Source of the DNA: Dyella_A sp035685805
GTDB taxonomy: Bacteria; Pseudomonadota; Gammaproteobacteria; Xanthomonadales; Rhodanobacteraceae
Length of the DNA: 64,000 nucleotides
Assembly (NCBI RefSeq): GCF_035685805.1
Contig: NZ_DASSAB010000030.1
Coordinates: forward strand, 1-64,000
Reading direction: 5' to 3'
Below, one piece after another: positions 7,628 to 15,527 of the stretch. The translations under genes were made by a program, and so were the position numbers. The stretch's first letter is position 1; every line of letters begins with the position of its first letter. A model generated the notes under the pieces. It did not search any database and had not been told where the DNA came from. It was given only the letters and a program-made list of their open reading frames with translations.

Positions 7628-8098
7628 ATGCGCAGCATGCAGGACTGGCTCGACAGCTACAGCGCGGACCACCAGAACCCTGTCAACCAGCGGCTGCACT
7701 GGCTGTGCGTGCCGCCGATCGTGTGGAGCGTGATCGCGCTGCTTTGGACCATCCCCGTGCCGCCGCGCTTCCTGCAGCCGGGCGCGTGGGCGGTACTGGC
7801 GATGGTGCTGGCGTTCGGCTGGTACTGGAAACGTTCGCACCGGCTTGCAGGCGCCCTGCTGGTGGCTTTTGCCTTGCTGGCACTGCTCACCGGGTGGGCA
7901 TTCAACCAGCTCGGCGCGGCGAACCTGCGCTGGCTGGCGCTGGCAGTGTTCGTGGTGGCGTGGATCGGCCAGTTCGTCGGCCACCAGTACGAGGGCCGGC
8001 GGCCCAGTTTCCTCACCGATCTCTCCTACCTGCTCATCGGTCCCGCGTGGCTGATGGAAAAGCTGCTGCGGCGGCTCGGATTCAAGGCCAACGCATGA
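7628..8098 (+). CDS. DUF962/Mpo1-like membrane protein
   Basis: The 156-residue protein contains the DUF962 hallmarks: an N-terminal amphipathic segment, the histidine motif LHWLCVPP, four hydrophobic helices and the C-terminal FVGHQYEGRRPSFLTDL. The yeast member Mpo1 is an iron-dependent dioxygenase in alpha-oxidation of hydroxy fatty acids. The conserved histidines (LHW and GHQYEG) are present here, so a metal-dependent lipid role is plausible but unproven in bacteria. GGAGG lies nine bases before the ATG. It shares a four-base ATGA overlap with the next gene. Confidence 0.88.
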   Translation: MRSMQDWLDSYSADHQNPVNQRLHWLCVPPIVWSVIALLWTIPVPPRFLQPGAWAVLAMVLAFGWYWKRSHRLAGALLVAFALLALLTGWAFNQLGAANLRWLALAVFVVAWIGQFVGHQYEGRRPSFLTDLSYLLIGPAWLMEKLLRRLGFKANA

Positions 8099-8502
8099 CC
8101 ACCCTGCTCACCCTGCTCAGCACCCTCCTGTGGTGGGTGCTGTACAGCTCGATCTTCGCGCTGTTCTTTTCCCTGATCGCCTGGCCGCTGCTGCGCTGGG
8201 CCGAGCGCAGCAACGTGGTGTTCAACCGCGTCTACCTCGCCTGCCTGCTGTGGACGATGGCCGGCATGGCGCTGGTGGCGGGCGTCGCCATCCACGAGGG
8301 GCGCGTGCGCCCGCCGTATGGCGCGCTGCTGGCGTCCAACGCACTGCGCGGCGTGCTGGTGGTGGACATGCTGGTCGGCGCGTTGCTGCTGTGGCGGCTG
8401 ATCCCGCGCGTGGACGCGCGGCGGATCCGTCCCACCAGTGCCTGCATGGCGGTGGCGGCCGTGGTGGCGGTGGCGTTCGGCGTGGCGACCAGCCTGGCCT
8501 GA
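8095..8502 (+). CDS. Small inner-membrane protein of unknown function
   Basis: This 135-residue protein is almost entirely hydrophobic, with about four membrane spans (for example LLWWVLYSSIFALFFSLIAW at the start and VAAVVAVAFGVATSLA at the end). A short basic loop, RVDARRIRPTS, precedes the last helix. I recognise no family. Its start overlaps the stop of the DUF962 gene (ATGA), indicating tight coupling and perhaps joint action at the membrane. It ends 21 bases before the stop of the convergent permease gene. Confidence 0.78.
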   Translation: MTTLLTLLSTLLWWVLYSSIFALFFSLIAWPLLRWAERSNVVFNRVYLACLLWTMAGMALVAGVAIHEGRVRPPYGALLASNALRGVLVVDMLVGALLLWRLIPRVDARRIRPTSACMAVAAVVAVAFGVATSLA

Positions 8503-8523
8503 CCGGCGAGGCGGCATCGCGGC

Positions 8524-9855
8524 TCAGGCCGACTGCCGTTCCAGCCAGCGCCAGCCGTAGAACGCCGGTACGCCCAGCGCGATGATCAGCAGACTCATGC
8601 CGGCATCACGCGGTGCGTGGATCGAGGTGGCGATGATCACCCCCAGCACCGTCGCCACGAACAGCATCGGCAGCCACGGATAGAACGGCACGCGGTAGGG
8701 CGAGGGCTCCTCGGCCAGATAGCGCCGGTACCAGAACAGCGTGGCGATACCGAAGGCGTGCGCCAGCCATTCGCCCACGGTGGTGTAGTCGAGCAACTGC
8801 CCGAAGCTGCCGGACAACGTGAGCACGATCGCCCAGGCGCCGAGGGTCGCCAGCGCCACCTGCGGCGCCCGGCTCACCGGATCGAGCCGGCCCACCGCGC
8901 TGAAGAACATGCCGTCCTTGCCCATCGTCTGCAGCACGCGGGCGCCGCCGGCGATGGCGATCGCGCAATAGCCGAAGGTGGAGCAGGCAATGCCCAGGGC
9001 CATCAGGGTGGCGCCGCGTTCGCCCAGCAGCGCGCGCATGAGATCGGCCGCCGGCGCCTGGCTGGCGGCCAGGCCCGCGTGCCCCAGGCCCGCGAGATAG
9101 GCGAAGTTGACCAGCAGATAGCTGCCGACCACGCCGGCCATGCCCAGCCCCAGTGCTCGCGGCAGGGTGCGCTGCGGATCACGCACCTCCCCGGCCAGGT
9201 CATTGAGGTAGTGAAACCCGCCGTAGGAGAACAGCACCGGCAGCAGTGCGCCGAGGAAGGCGCCCGGCGCCACCGGGTGCACCTGGTCGATGGCCAGCGC
9301 GGTGCCCAGGTGCCCGCGCGCCAGCACCAGGCCGACCACCACCAGCAACATGATCGCGGCCAGCTTGAGCACCGTGAACAGGTTCTGCATCAACGCACCG
9401 GCGCGAATGCCGAACAGGTTGATGCCCACGATGAAGCCGATCGCTCCCACCGCCACCGGCTTCACGAAACCGTCCGGAAAACCCAGCGCCGCGCAGAAGT
9501 AGTCGGCGAAGGTGGTGGCCACGGCCGCCACGCTGCCCGGGTAATTGATCAGCGCCATGGTCCATCCGAACAGGAACGCCGGCAGCTTGCCGAACGCCTC
9601 GCGCAGGTACACATAGGTGCCGCCCGCCTGCGGCCGACGCGCGCCGAGCTCTGCATAGCAGAGCACGCCGGCGAGCGTGAGCAGTCCGCCGATCGCCCAA
9701 AGCAGCAACACCTGCCAGCCACCCGACGTGCGCTCGGCCACCGTCGCCGGGGTGCGGAAGATGCCGGCACCGATCACGCCGCCGATCACGATCGAGGCGG
9801 CGTCCCAGATGCCGAGGCGGCGAACGTATGCGGGGGCGGTGGATTCGGTGGTCAT
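8524..9855 (-). CDS. APC-superfamily amino acid permease
   Basis: The 443-residue protein has about 12 membrane helices and the APC substrate-site signature in helix 1 (GGVIGAGIFRTPATVA). ELGARRPQAGGTYVYLREAF follows after helix 2, as in amino acid/polyamine permeases. It should exchange or import amino acids across the inner membrane; the substrate cannot be deduced. Start at 9855 (MTTESTAP) places the first helix about 15 residues in, as usual. It converges with the plus-strand gene ending at 8502. Confidence 0.92.
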   Translation of the reverse strand: MTTESTAPAYVRRLGIWDAASIVIGGVIGAGIFRTPATVAERTSGGWQVLLLWAIGGLLTLAGVLCYAELGARRPQAGGTYVYLREAFGKLPAFLFGWTMALINYPGSVAAVATTFADYFCAALGFPDGFVKPVAVGAIGFIVGINLFGIRAGALMQNLFTVLKLAAIMLLVVVGLVLARGHLGTALAIDQVHPVAPGAFLGALLPVLFSYGGFHYLNDLAGEVRDPQRTLPRALGLGMAGVVGSYLLVNFAYLAGLGHAGLAASQAPAADLMRALLGERGATLMALGIACSTFGYCAIAIAGGARVLQTMGKDGMFFSAVGRLDPVSRAPQVALATLGAWAIVLTLSGSFGQLLDYTTVGEWLAHAFGIATLFWYRRYLAEEPSPYRVPFYPWLPMLFVATVLGVIIATSIHAPRDAGMSLLIIALGVPAFYGWRWLERQSA

Positions 9856-10370
9856 GCGATGGGCGTCACTGGCGGCAAAACATCGGCGCATAGCCTGACA
9901 CGGCGGCCGCCATTTGTGCCGCTGCAAGGGGCTCTCGACCCTCGGCGGAGGGTCGTCACGCACATGCGGCTATCGACGGGTCCCGCAGCCGATGTGGTCG
10001 GAGCCATGGTCGGCGATGGCAGCAGTCCAGGGCTGCAGCGTGCTGGTGCGGTTACGCGAAGCCTCGTTCATGGACACCGTCTTGCGTCATGGGCAACGCG
10101 AACCGCGCCGGTCGACCGTCCGCCCGGCAGACGATTGCCGCATGTCAGCAGCACGCGGGGCTTGCAGGCGGTCTGGAGCCGAAGCGGGCGGGTAACCGGC
10201 GCGCTTGCGGGAGGCGGCGCGGCACGCGCTTCCTGTGCGCAGGCGGGAAAGCCAAAGCAGGATTTCGCGCAGACGGATGTCGGCCGGCTCTCGTCGGGCG
10301 TGGCAGGCAAGCGGCGTATGTCGGCCTTACCGCACCCTGCGGATCACGAGGTGCTGGCGCCCGCGGCCGC
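9856..10370. other. Long non-coding stretch, nothing recognised
   Basis: About 515 bases between the permease start and the promoter of the YbhN-like gene hold no convincing ORF on either strand; the short frames are arginine-rich shadows without ribosome sites. A small hairpin (GACCCTC with GAGGGTC, near 9940) is the only local structure I saw. No tRNA or known RNA motif was recognised. It must contain the permease promoter. Confidence 0.5.
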
Positions 10371-10376
10371 TAGAAT
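10371..10376 (+). promoter_or_regulatory. Likely -10 box (TAGAAT) for the YbhN-like gene
   Basis: TAGAAT in the context CGCTAGAATCGGC, 50 bases before the ATG. The same GCTAGAAT context recurs before dinB. A -35 element is not obvious. Confidence 0.5.
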
Positions 10377-10425
10377 CGGCCCCTCATCGCCCGTCCGGAT
10401 CCACCGTGCCCCACGCATCCACCCC

Positions 10426-11409
10426 ATGTTGAACACGCCTCCCGCACCGATGGCGAAGCGGCCCACGCGCCTGGGCCACCGCCTTTCGCTGGCGGCGGCG
10501 CTGATCATGCTCGGCGTCGCGGCGTGGCTGATGCACCGGTACCTGCTGCAGATCCGCTGGCGCGACTTCGCCGCGGCGTGGGCACGCCTGCCGGCCAGCC
10601 ACATCGCCGGGTCGTTGCTGGCTGCCGGCGTGAGTTTCGCGATGCTGGCGCTGTTCGAGATGCAGGCGGCGCGCCTGACCGTTCCCGGCCGCCTGTCGAT
10701 GCGGCGCGCCGCGTTCGGTGGCGCGGTCGCCAACGCGTTGGCGAACACGCTCGGCTTTCACGCCATCACCGCCAGCGCCGTGCGCTACCGGGTCTATGGG
10801 GCGGCCGGGCTCGGTGCCGGCGACACGGCGCGCATCGTGGGCGTGGCCGGGCTCGGCGTGGGGCTCGGCTTCGCCGTGGTGATCACCGGCGCGCTGTGCT
10901 GGGAGCCGGCGATCACCCACGGCTGGGGGCGCTGGCCCGGGCTGGCGCTGCTGGCGGCGCTGGCCGTGCTGCTGGCATGGCTCGGCCGGCGGCCCCGCTC
11001 GCTGCGCCTGTTCGGCTGGACGCTGGTGTTCCCCGATGCGCGCAACGCCGCATTGCAGATGCTGATCGGCGCCGTCGAGATGACTGCGGCGATCGCCGCG
11101 TTGTACATCCTGCTGCCGCCATCGATCGCGCCGCCCTTCGTCGATTTCCTGCCGATCTACGTCGGTGCGGTGCTGGCCGGGCTGATCAGCCACGCGCCGG
11201 GCGGGCTGGGGGTGTTCGAGAGCATCGTGCTGGCATCGTTTACCCAGGCGCAGCGCCCCGATCTGCTCGCGGCCATGCTTTGCTACCGGCTGACCTACAG
11301 CCTGCTGCCATTCGTGCTCGGCAGCCTGGCGCTGGCAGCGCACGAGGCGCATCGACGTGTCACCCGTCGGGGCCCGTCGCCTGCCGCGGCTCAGTTGGAC
11401 GGCGGATAG
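10426..11409 (+). CDS. UPF0104/YbhN-like integral membrane protein (lysylphosphatidylglycerol synthase TM family)
   Basis: The 327-residue protein has about eight membrane helices and family motifs including FGGAVANALANTLGFH, SAVRYRVYG and ISHAPGGLGVFES. These match the membrane half of MprF-type proteins and the YbhN/UPF0104 group. It lacks the cytoplasmic aminoacyl-transferase domain, so it would be a flippase-like or lipid-handling membrane protein rather than a full lysyl-PG synthase. It is convergent with the ATP-grasp gene, and the two coding regions overlap by 19 bases at their 3' ends. Confidence 0.88.
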   Translation: MLNTPPAPMAKRPTRLGHRLSLAAALIMLGVAAWLMHRYLLQIRWRDFAAAWARLPASHIAGSLLAAGVSFAMLALFEMQAARLTVPGRLSMRRAAFGGAVANALANTLGFHAITASAVRYRVYGAAGLGAGDTARIVGVAGLGVGLGFAVVITGALCWEPAITHGWGRWPGLALLAALAVLLAWLGRRPRSLRLFGWTLVFPDARNAALQMLIGAVEMTAAIAALYILLPPSIAPPFVDFLPIYVGAVLAGLISHAPGGLGVFESIVLASFTQAQRPDLLAAMLCYRLTYSLLPFVLGSLALAAHEAHRRVTRRGPSPAAAQLDGG

Positions 11410-12491
11410 CGACGGATCAGGCGCTGCTGGCGGAGATGGTGGCGCAACAGCGCCCAGGCGCCGATCGGCTGATGTCCGCGCGCGCGATTGGCCGCGCCGA
11501 TTGCGAACAGCGCGCGCTGCTTGGCGAAGACCATCGCGTAGACCTGCCGCACGCTGTACTTCGGATCCCATGCGTGCACGGCCTCGGAGCCGGCGCCGTT
11601 CACCTCCATGATGGTGAAGCGGCCCTCGCGCAGGTCGGCCAGGGTGGCGTAGCGCACGTCGAAACGGCCCACATGGAACTGTGGCATGTCGCGCGCCAGC
11701 GCCTCGACGGTGTCCAGCAAGGGCTCCGTGGCGAACGGCGAACCATCCTCGTAACGACCGCCGATGCGGGTCGAGCCGATCAGCGACAGCCGCACCACTT
11801 CGCCCTGCGCCGGCACGCGCAGCGGGTCGAAGTCGCACTGGTGCTCACGCGGCCGCGCCACGGCGCGGCGCAGGCGCTCGTCGGCCGCCACCAGTTCGCC
11901 GAGCGTGCGCAGCCCGTCGCCGACCACCTGCGGATAATGGCGCAGCAGGATGCCGAGCAGGCGGCCGCGTGGCTGATCCGGATGGCGCAGGTAGTAGATG
12001 CCCGCCTCGCCCGGCTCATCGAGGTAACGCTGCAGCATCAGCGTTTCGCCCGCGGGGAAGCCGGCAAGGTAGTCGGCAAGTGCGGCAACATGGTCCAGCC
12101 GCCGCACGCCGAAGCCGCACCAGCCCAGGTCCGGCTTGGCGACCACGGGAAAATTTAGCCCCGCCGCCTGCATCTCGCGCCGTGCGTGATCCAGCGGGTC
12201 GCTGCCTGCGACCGGGAACAGCGCATACGGCGCCACCCGGGCCCGTGCGAATGGGCCCATGCCGGCGAAGTACTCCGATTTCGTGTCACCCACCAGGCCC
12301 CCGGCGGTGATCTGCGGATTGGCGGCGGACGGCAAGGTGAAGCTGCGGTAGCGCACCCCGAGCCACGCCCACTGCAACACCATCGGCACCAGGTTGAGCC
12401 ATTTGGGAATGCGCTCGATGGTGCCCGGCCGCGGTTCTGTTGCGGCCGTCACGGTGATGCCGGGGGGGCAGGCGATCGCCGGCTCAGTCAC
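11391..12491 (-). CDS. ATP-grasp family ligase of unknown substrate
   Basis: The 366-residue protein shows an ATP-grasp layout: the lysine strand FPVVAKPDLGWCGFGV (about 117-132), the hinge LMLQRYLDEPGEAGIYYLRH, and the C-terminal metal/ATP residues in FHVGRFDVRY and FTIMEVNGAGSEAVHAWDP, where Glu and Asn would bind Mg-ATP. ATP-grasp enzymes activate a carboxylate as acyl phosphate and join it to an amine or thiol; the partner here is unknown. Its start overlaps the DUF1989 gene by eight bases and a 32-codon ORF lies upstream of that, so the three form one unit. Older annotation might call it a carboxylate-amine ligase. The 3' end overlaps the convergent YbhN-like gene. Confidence 0.85.
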   Translation of the reverse strand: MTEPAIACPPGITVTAATEPRPGTIERIPKWLNLVPMVLQWAWLGVRYRSFTLPSAANPQITAGGLVGDTKSEYFAGMGPFARARVAPYALFPVAGSDPLDHARREMQAAGLNFPVVAKPDLGWCGFGVRRLDHVAALADYLAGFPAGETLMLQRYLDEPGEAGIYYLRHPDQPRGRLLGILLRHYPQVVGDGLRTLGELVAADERLRRAVARPREHQCDFDPLRVPAQGEVVRLSLIGSTRIGGRYEDGSPFATEPLLDTVEALARDMPQFHVGRFDVRYATLADLREGRFTIMEVNGAGSEAVHAWDPKYSVRQVYAMVFAKQRALFAIGAANRARGHQPIGAWALLRHHLRQQRLIRRYPPSN

Positions 12492-13074
12492 GGCCGAGGA
12501 TCTCGTACTGGATCGGCTTGAAGGCGAAGTTGTTCGACTGCCCGGCCGAGCAGGCGGTGAGACCGATGAGCAGATCCATCTGCGCCTCGAACACGATGTG
12601 GTCGCCGGGACGGCTCAGCGGTGGCTCCACCGTGATGGCGCCGGTGTCCGGATTGACCGGCACGTTCATGAACACGTTGAAGGCGGTCGGGATGGCATCT
12701 GCCGCGACTCCGTACGGCGCCAGCGCGGCGGCGAGGTTGCCGAAGCAGCCGCGATGCGGCTCGGCCTCGCCATAGATGATGCGGAACATCTCGGCCGAGC
12801 ACGGCGAGAGCAGAAAATCGTGGCGGCCCACGGTGTCCTCCACGATCCGCAGCATCACGCCGGAGCGGTTGGAGTAGATCGGATCGCCGGTGGAGAGGTA
12901 GATGCGGCTGGCGTAGTCGATGCTGCGACCGGAGGAAATCGCCTCGCCCAGATCGGCGCGGTTGAATGCCACCAGGTCCGCCACCTGCTCGCCTTGCGGA
13001 TCGATCACCTTCAGTCGCTCTCCGCGACGCAGCTCGAAGGCGACGCCGCTGCGTGGCGCGATGGTGTGGATCAT
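12484..13074 (-). CDS. DUF1989 (urea carboxylase-associated family) protein
   Basis: The 196-residue protein matches DUF1989, known from proteins beside urea carboxylase. Landmarks are the N-terminal APRSGVAFELRRGERLKVID, the strand QVADLVAFN and the C-terminal CSAGQSNNFAFKPIQYEI. No urea carboxylase, allophanate hydrolase or urea transporter is in the window, so the usual context is missing. The start at 13074 (MIHT) is preferred over 13080 because it overlaps the stop of an upstream 32-codon ORF as ATGA, giving coupling. The next gene is an ATP-grasp ligase overlapping by eight bases. The biochemical role is not established. Confidence 0.88.
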   Translation of the reverse strand: MIHTIAPRSGVAFELRRGERLKVIDPQGEQVADLVAFNRADLGEAISSGRSIDYASRIYLSTGDPIYSNRSGVMLRIVEDTVGRHDFLLSPCSAEMFRIIYGEAEPHRGCFGNLAAALAPYGVAADAIPTAFNVFMNVPVNPDTGAITVEPPLSRPGDHIVFEAQMDLLIGLTACSAGQSNNFAFKPIQYEILGRD

Positions 13075-13169
13075 GCGCATCCGCCCCCGTGGCTGCCGCT
13101 TGGCGTGCCGGCCGGGAGGCGGCCGTTGCGCAGGCCCGGCGCAGGATACGGGTGATGATGTCCTTGCAT
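13071..13169 (-). CDS. 32-residue peptide ORF coupled to the DUF1989 gene
   Basis: The ORF starts with ATG at 13169, preceded by a good ribosome site AGGAG five bases away, and its TGA overlaps the DUF1989 ATG by four bases. The peptide begins MQGHHHPYPAPG and ends SGSHGGGCA. It is rich in Gly, Pro and His, with a single Cys as the penultimate residue, and has no hydrophobic segment. It could be a regulatory leader peptide that sets translation of DUF1989, a small functional protein, or a precursor peptide modified by the ATP-grasp enzyme. The ribosome site and exact stop/start overlap are seen directly; the roles are speculation. Confidence 0.5.
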   Translation of the reverse strand: MQGHHHPYPAPGLRNGRLPAGTPSGSHGGGCA

Positions 13170-13307
13170 GGGTGCTCCTGGTGAAGTGGCCGCTGCGACG
13201 GCCGCGCGTGCTGCCCATTGCAGCCTGTCGCGGGCACGCTACGGACGCGAGCGCTGAGCCGATGTGAATGCCCGCGGGCCGCCGCGCGGGCACCGGCACC
13301 GGCTCGC

Positions 13308-13313
13308 TAGAAT
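13308..13313 (+). promoter_or_regulatory. Likely -10 box (TAGAAT) for dinB
   Basis: TAGAAT in the context CGCTAGAATGGC lies 27 bases before the GTG start of dinB. I looked for a LexA-type palindrome nearby and saw none. Confidence 0.5.
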
Positions 13314-13340
13314 GGCGCCATCGTCCCGCCGAACCGCTTC

Positions 13341-14432
13341 GTGCCTCCCACGCTCCGCAAGATCCTGCATGTCGACATGGACGCGTTCTACGCGTCGGTG
13401 GAGCAGCGCGATGATCCGTCGCTGCGCGGCAAGCCGGTGGTGGTGGCATGGCGCGGGGCGCGATCGGTGGTCTGCGCGGCCAGCTACGAGGCGCGTCCGT
13501 TCGGCGTGCGCTCGGCGATGCCCGCGGTGCGCGCCGAGCGGCTGTGCCCCCAGGCGATCTTCGTGCCGCCGGACTTCGCCCGCTACAAGGCGGTATCGCG
13601 GCAGATTCGCGAGATCTTCGCCCGCCATACCGACCTGATCGAGCCGCTGTCGCTGGACGAGGCCTACCTCGACGTGACCGTGACCCGCAGCGCGCTGGGG
13701 TCGGCCACGGCAACCGCCGAAGCGATTCGCGCGGCGATACGCGAAGAAACGGGGCTGACCGCCTCGGCAGGCGTGGCGCCCAACAAGTTCCTGGCCAAAA
13801 TCGCCTCCGACCACCGCAAGCCGGACGGGCTGTTCGTGGTCCGTCCGCACCAGGTGGACGCCTTTCTGCTGCCGCTGAAAGTCGCCCGGCTGCCCGGCGT
13901 CGGCAAGGTCATGGAGAGCCGGCTGGCCGAGTTGGGGATCACCACGGTGGCGCAGCTGCGCACGGTGCCCCTGGCGGACATGGAGCAGCGCTTCGGACGC
14001 TGGGGCCGCCGGCTGCACGAGCTGTCGCTGGGCATCGATCACCATCCGGTGCAGCCTGAGCGGCTGACCGTGCAGGTGTCGGCCGAGGACACCTTCGAGC
14101 ACGACCTGCTGCTGCCCGAGCTGGAGCCGCACATACGTCGCCTCGCCGAGAAGACCTGGGCCGGGCATCAGCGCGAACAGGGTCGCGTCGCCCGCACCGT
14201 AGTGCTGAAACTCAAGACCGCCGATTTCCAGACCCTCACCCGCAGCCTCACGCCGGCCAGCCGCCCCACCTCGGCACAGGCGCTGGCCGACCTCGCCTGC
14301 GCGCTGCGAGAGCGGGTGGACCGAGCGCCCGACACCCGCTATCGACTGGTCGGCGTGGGCCTCTCCGGCTTCGTGGAAGAGGACGCCTACGCGGCGCAGA
14401 GCGACCTGTTCGGGCCGCTTCCGGGGGGCTGA
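13341..14432 (+). CDS. dinB: DNA polymerase IV
   Basis: The 363-residue Y-family translesion polymerase has all catalytic motifs. The first carboxylates are in HVDMDAFYASVEQRDDP, the second pair in LSLDEAYLDVT, and ASAGVAPNKFLAKIASD is the conserved palm/fingers motif. A helix-hairpin-helix region (LPGVGKVMESRLAELGI) precedes the little-finger domain. It copies damaged DNA with low fidelity. The start is GTG at 13341; no strong ribosome site precedes it. The C-terminal DLFGPL resembles a beta-clamp binding peptide (QSDLF). SOS control is not evident here. Confidence 0.96.
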   Translation: MPPTLRKILHVDMDAFYASVEQRDDPSLRGKPVVVAWRGARSVVCAASYEARPFGVRSAMPAVRAERLCPQAIFVPPDFARYKAVSRQIREIFARHTDLIEPLSLDEAYLDVTVTRSALGSATATAEAIRAAIREETGLTASAGVAPNKFLAKIASDHRKPDGLFVVRPHQVDAFLLPLKVARLPGVGKVMESRLAELGITTVAQLRTVPLADMEQRFGRWGRRLHELSLGIDHHPVQPERLTVQVSAEDTFEHDLLLPELEPHIRRLAEKTWAGHQREQGRVARTVVLKLKTADFQTLTRSLTPASRPTSAQALADLACALRERVDRAPDTRYRLVGVGLSGFVEEDAYAAQSDLFGPLPGG

Positions 14433-14463
14433 GTCCACGGGCACTCCCAGTGCTTGCTATTAA

Positions 14464-14475
14464 ATAGTGCGCTAT
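14464..14475 (+). promoter_or_regulatory. Candidate OhrR operator at the ohrR promoter
   Basis: ATAGTGCGCTAT is a near-palindrome (ATAG and CTAT arms). A closely related sequence lies before ohr at 14985-14996; the two share TAGT, A or G, CGC, T or G, AT. It overlaps an upstream ATG at 14474, which argues that ohrR starts at the next ATG. Confidence 0.45.
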
Positions 14476-14488
14476 GTATATTGCAGGC

Positions 14489-14950
14489 ATGGTCAAGACC
14501 CAACGCCCCGACGACAGCCACGCTCTGCTGCAACTCGACCGGCAGGTCTGTTTTTCGCTGTATGCAGCGCAGCTGGCGATGACCAAGGTGTACCGCACGC
14601 TGCTGGCCGACCTGGGCCTGACGTATCCGCAGTACCTGGTCATGCTGGTGTTGTGGGAAACCGACGCGATGACCGTGTCGCAGATCGGCGATCGGCTGTT
14701 CCTCGATTCGGCCACGCTCACGCCGCTGCTCAAGCGACTGGAGGGCGCGGGGCTGGTGCAGCGCCGCCGTGCCAGCCACGACGAGCGTCAGGTGGTGATC
14801 TCGTTGACGCCGCAGGGTGAAAGCCTGCGCCAGCGTGCAGCGGACGTTCCCGGCGCGGTGTTTTGCGCGACCGGCTGCGATCGCGACGAGCTGCTGGCCT
14901 TGAAGTCGCAACTGGACACACTGCGCCGACAGCTGTCGGGCGCGCAGTAA
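14489..14950 (+). CDS. ohrR: Organic-hydroperoxide-sensing MarR-family repressor OhrR
   Basis: The 153-residue regulator has the OhrR signature around the sensing cysteine (LDRQVCFSLYAAQLAMTK, Cys21). Its wing motif is DRLFLDSATLTPLLKRLE and DERQV follows. Two further cysteines near the C-terminus (VFCATGC) match the resolving-cysteine region of two-Cys OhrR proteins such as that of Xanthomonas, in which peroxide forms a disulfide and releases DNA. ATG 14489 gives the usual length; ATG 14474 overlaps the putative operator. The target gene ohr follows after 99 bases and carries a related operator-like site. Confidence 0.93.
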   Translation: MVKTQRPDDSHALLQLDRQVCFSLYAAQLAMTKVYRTLLADLGLTYPQYLVMLVLWETDAMTVSQIGDRLFLDSATLTPLLKRLEGAGLVQRRRASHDERQVVISLTPQGESLRQRAADVPGAVFCATGCDRDELLALKSQLDTLRRQLSGAQ

Positions 14951-14984
14951 CCAATGCGCATCGAAGCCCCACTCGCTCAATCAA

Positions 14985-14996
14985 GTAGTACGCGAT
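14985..14996 (+). promoter_or_regulatory. Candidate OhrR operator upstream of ohr
   Basis: GTAGTACGCGAT, preceded by TCAA, matches the site before ohrR (TAAATAGTGCGCTAT) at most positions. It lies 54 bases before the ohr start, a suitable place for repression. Confidence 0.4.
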
Positions 14997-15049
14997 TTCA
15001 TCGCACACACTAACAGCGGCAGGTCTGCCGCTCATCAAAGGAGTCATCC

Positions 15050-15475
15050 ATGTCAATCGATACCGTTCTCTACCGTGCACATGCCAAGGCCACCGGCGGC
15101 CGCGACGGCCAGGCCACCTCGTCCGACGGCGTGCTCGACGTCAAGCTCAGCACGCCGCGCGAGCTCGGCGGCGCCGGCGGCAGCGGCACCAACCCGGAGC
15201 AGCTGTTCGCGGCCGGTTACTCGGCCTGCTTCATCGGCGCCATGAAGTTCGTTGCCGGGCAGCAGAAGATCGCCCTGCCGGCCGACACCACCGTCGAGGG
15301 CAGTGTCGGCATCGGCCAGATCCCGGCGGGCTTCGGCATCGAAGTGGCTCTGACCATCACCATTCCGGGCATGCCGCGCAGCGAGGCCGAGGCGCTGGTC
15401 GCCAAAGCACATGAGGTTTGCCCCTACTCCAACGCCACGCGCGGCAACATCGACGTGACGCTGACGGTGGCTTGA
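15050..15475 (+). CDS. ohr: Organic hydroperoxide resistance protein Ohr
   Basis: The 141-residue OsmC/Ohr-family thiol peroxidase reduces organic and lipid hydroperoxides. Both catalytic cysteines stand at the family positions: Cys60 in FAAGYSACFIGAM and Cys124 in HEVCPYSNATRGN. The N-terminal TVLYRAHAKATGGRDG is typical. AAAGGAG precedes the ATG by seven bases. It lies directly downstream of its probable repressor gene ohrR, as in Xanthomonas and relatives. Confidence 0.97.
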   Translation: MSIDTVLYRAHAKATGGRDGQATSSDGVLDVKLSTPRELGGAGGSGTNPEQLFAAGYSACFIGAMKFVAGQQKIALPADTTVEGSVGIGQIPAGFGIEVALTITIPGMPRSEAEALVAKAHEVCPYSNATRGNIDVTLTVA

Positions 15476-15513
15476 TCGACCCGCGGCGGGTGCTCCAGTG
15501 GGCGGGCGCAATC

Positions 15514-15519
15514 TACACT
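15514..15519 (+). promoter_or_regulatory. Likely -10 box (TACACT) just before the GIY-YIG gene
   Basis: TACACT ends eight bases before the ATG at 15528. Transcription would begin at or next to the start codon, giving a leaderless message; no ribosome site is present. Confidence 0.45.
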
Positions 15520-15527
15520 CGCGCCAC

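Noticed and set aside
8617..10425. Long plus-strand open frame antisense to the amino acid permease
   Set aside because: It reads as low-complexity His/Arg/Gln-rich protein, a mirror of the permease codon bias, and only becomes sensible from 10426, where the YbhN-like gene starts.
13241..13340. LexA operator upstream of dinB
   Set aside because: No CTG-N10-CAG or other extended palindrome is visible in this stretch.
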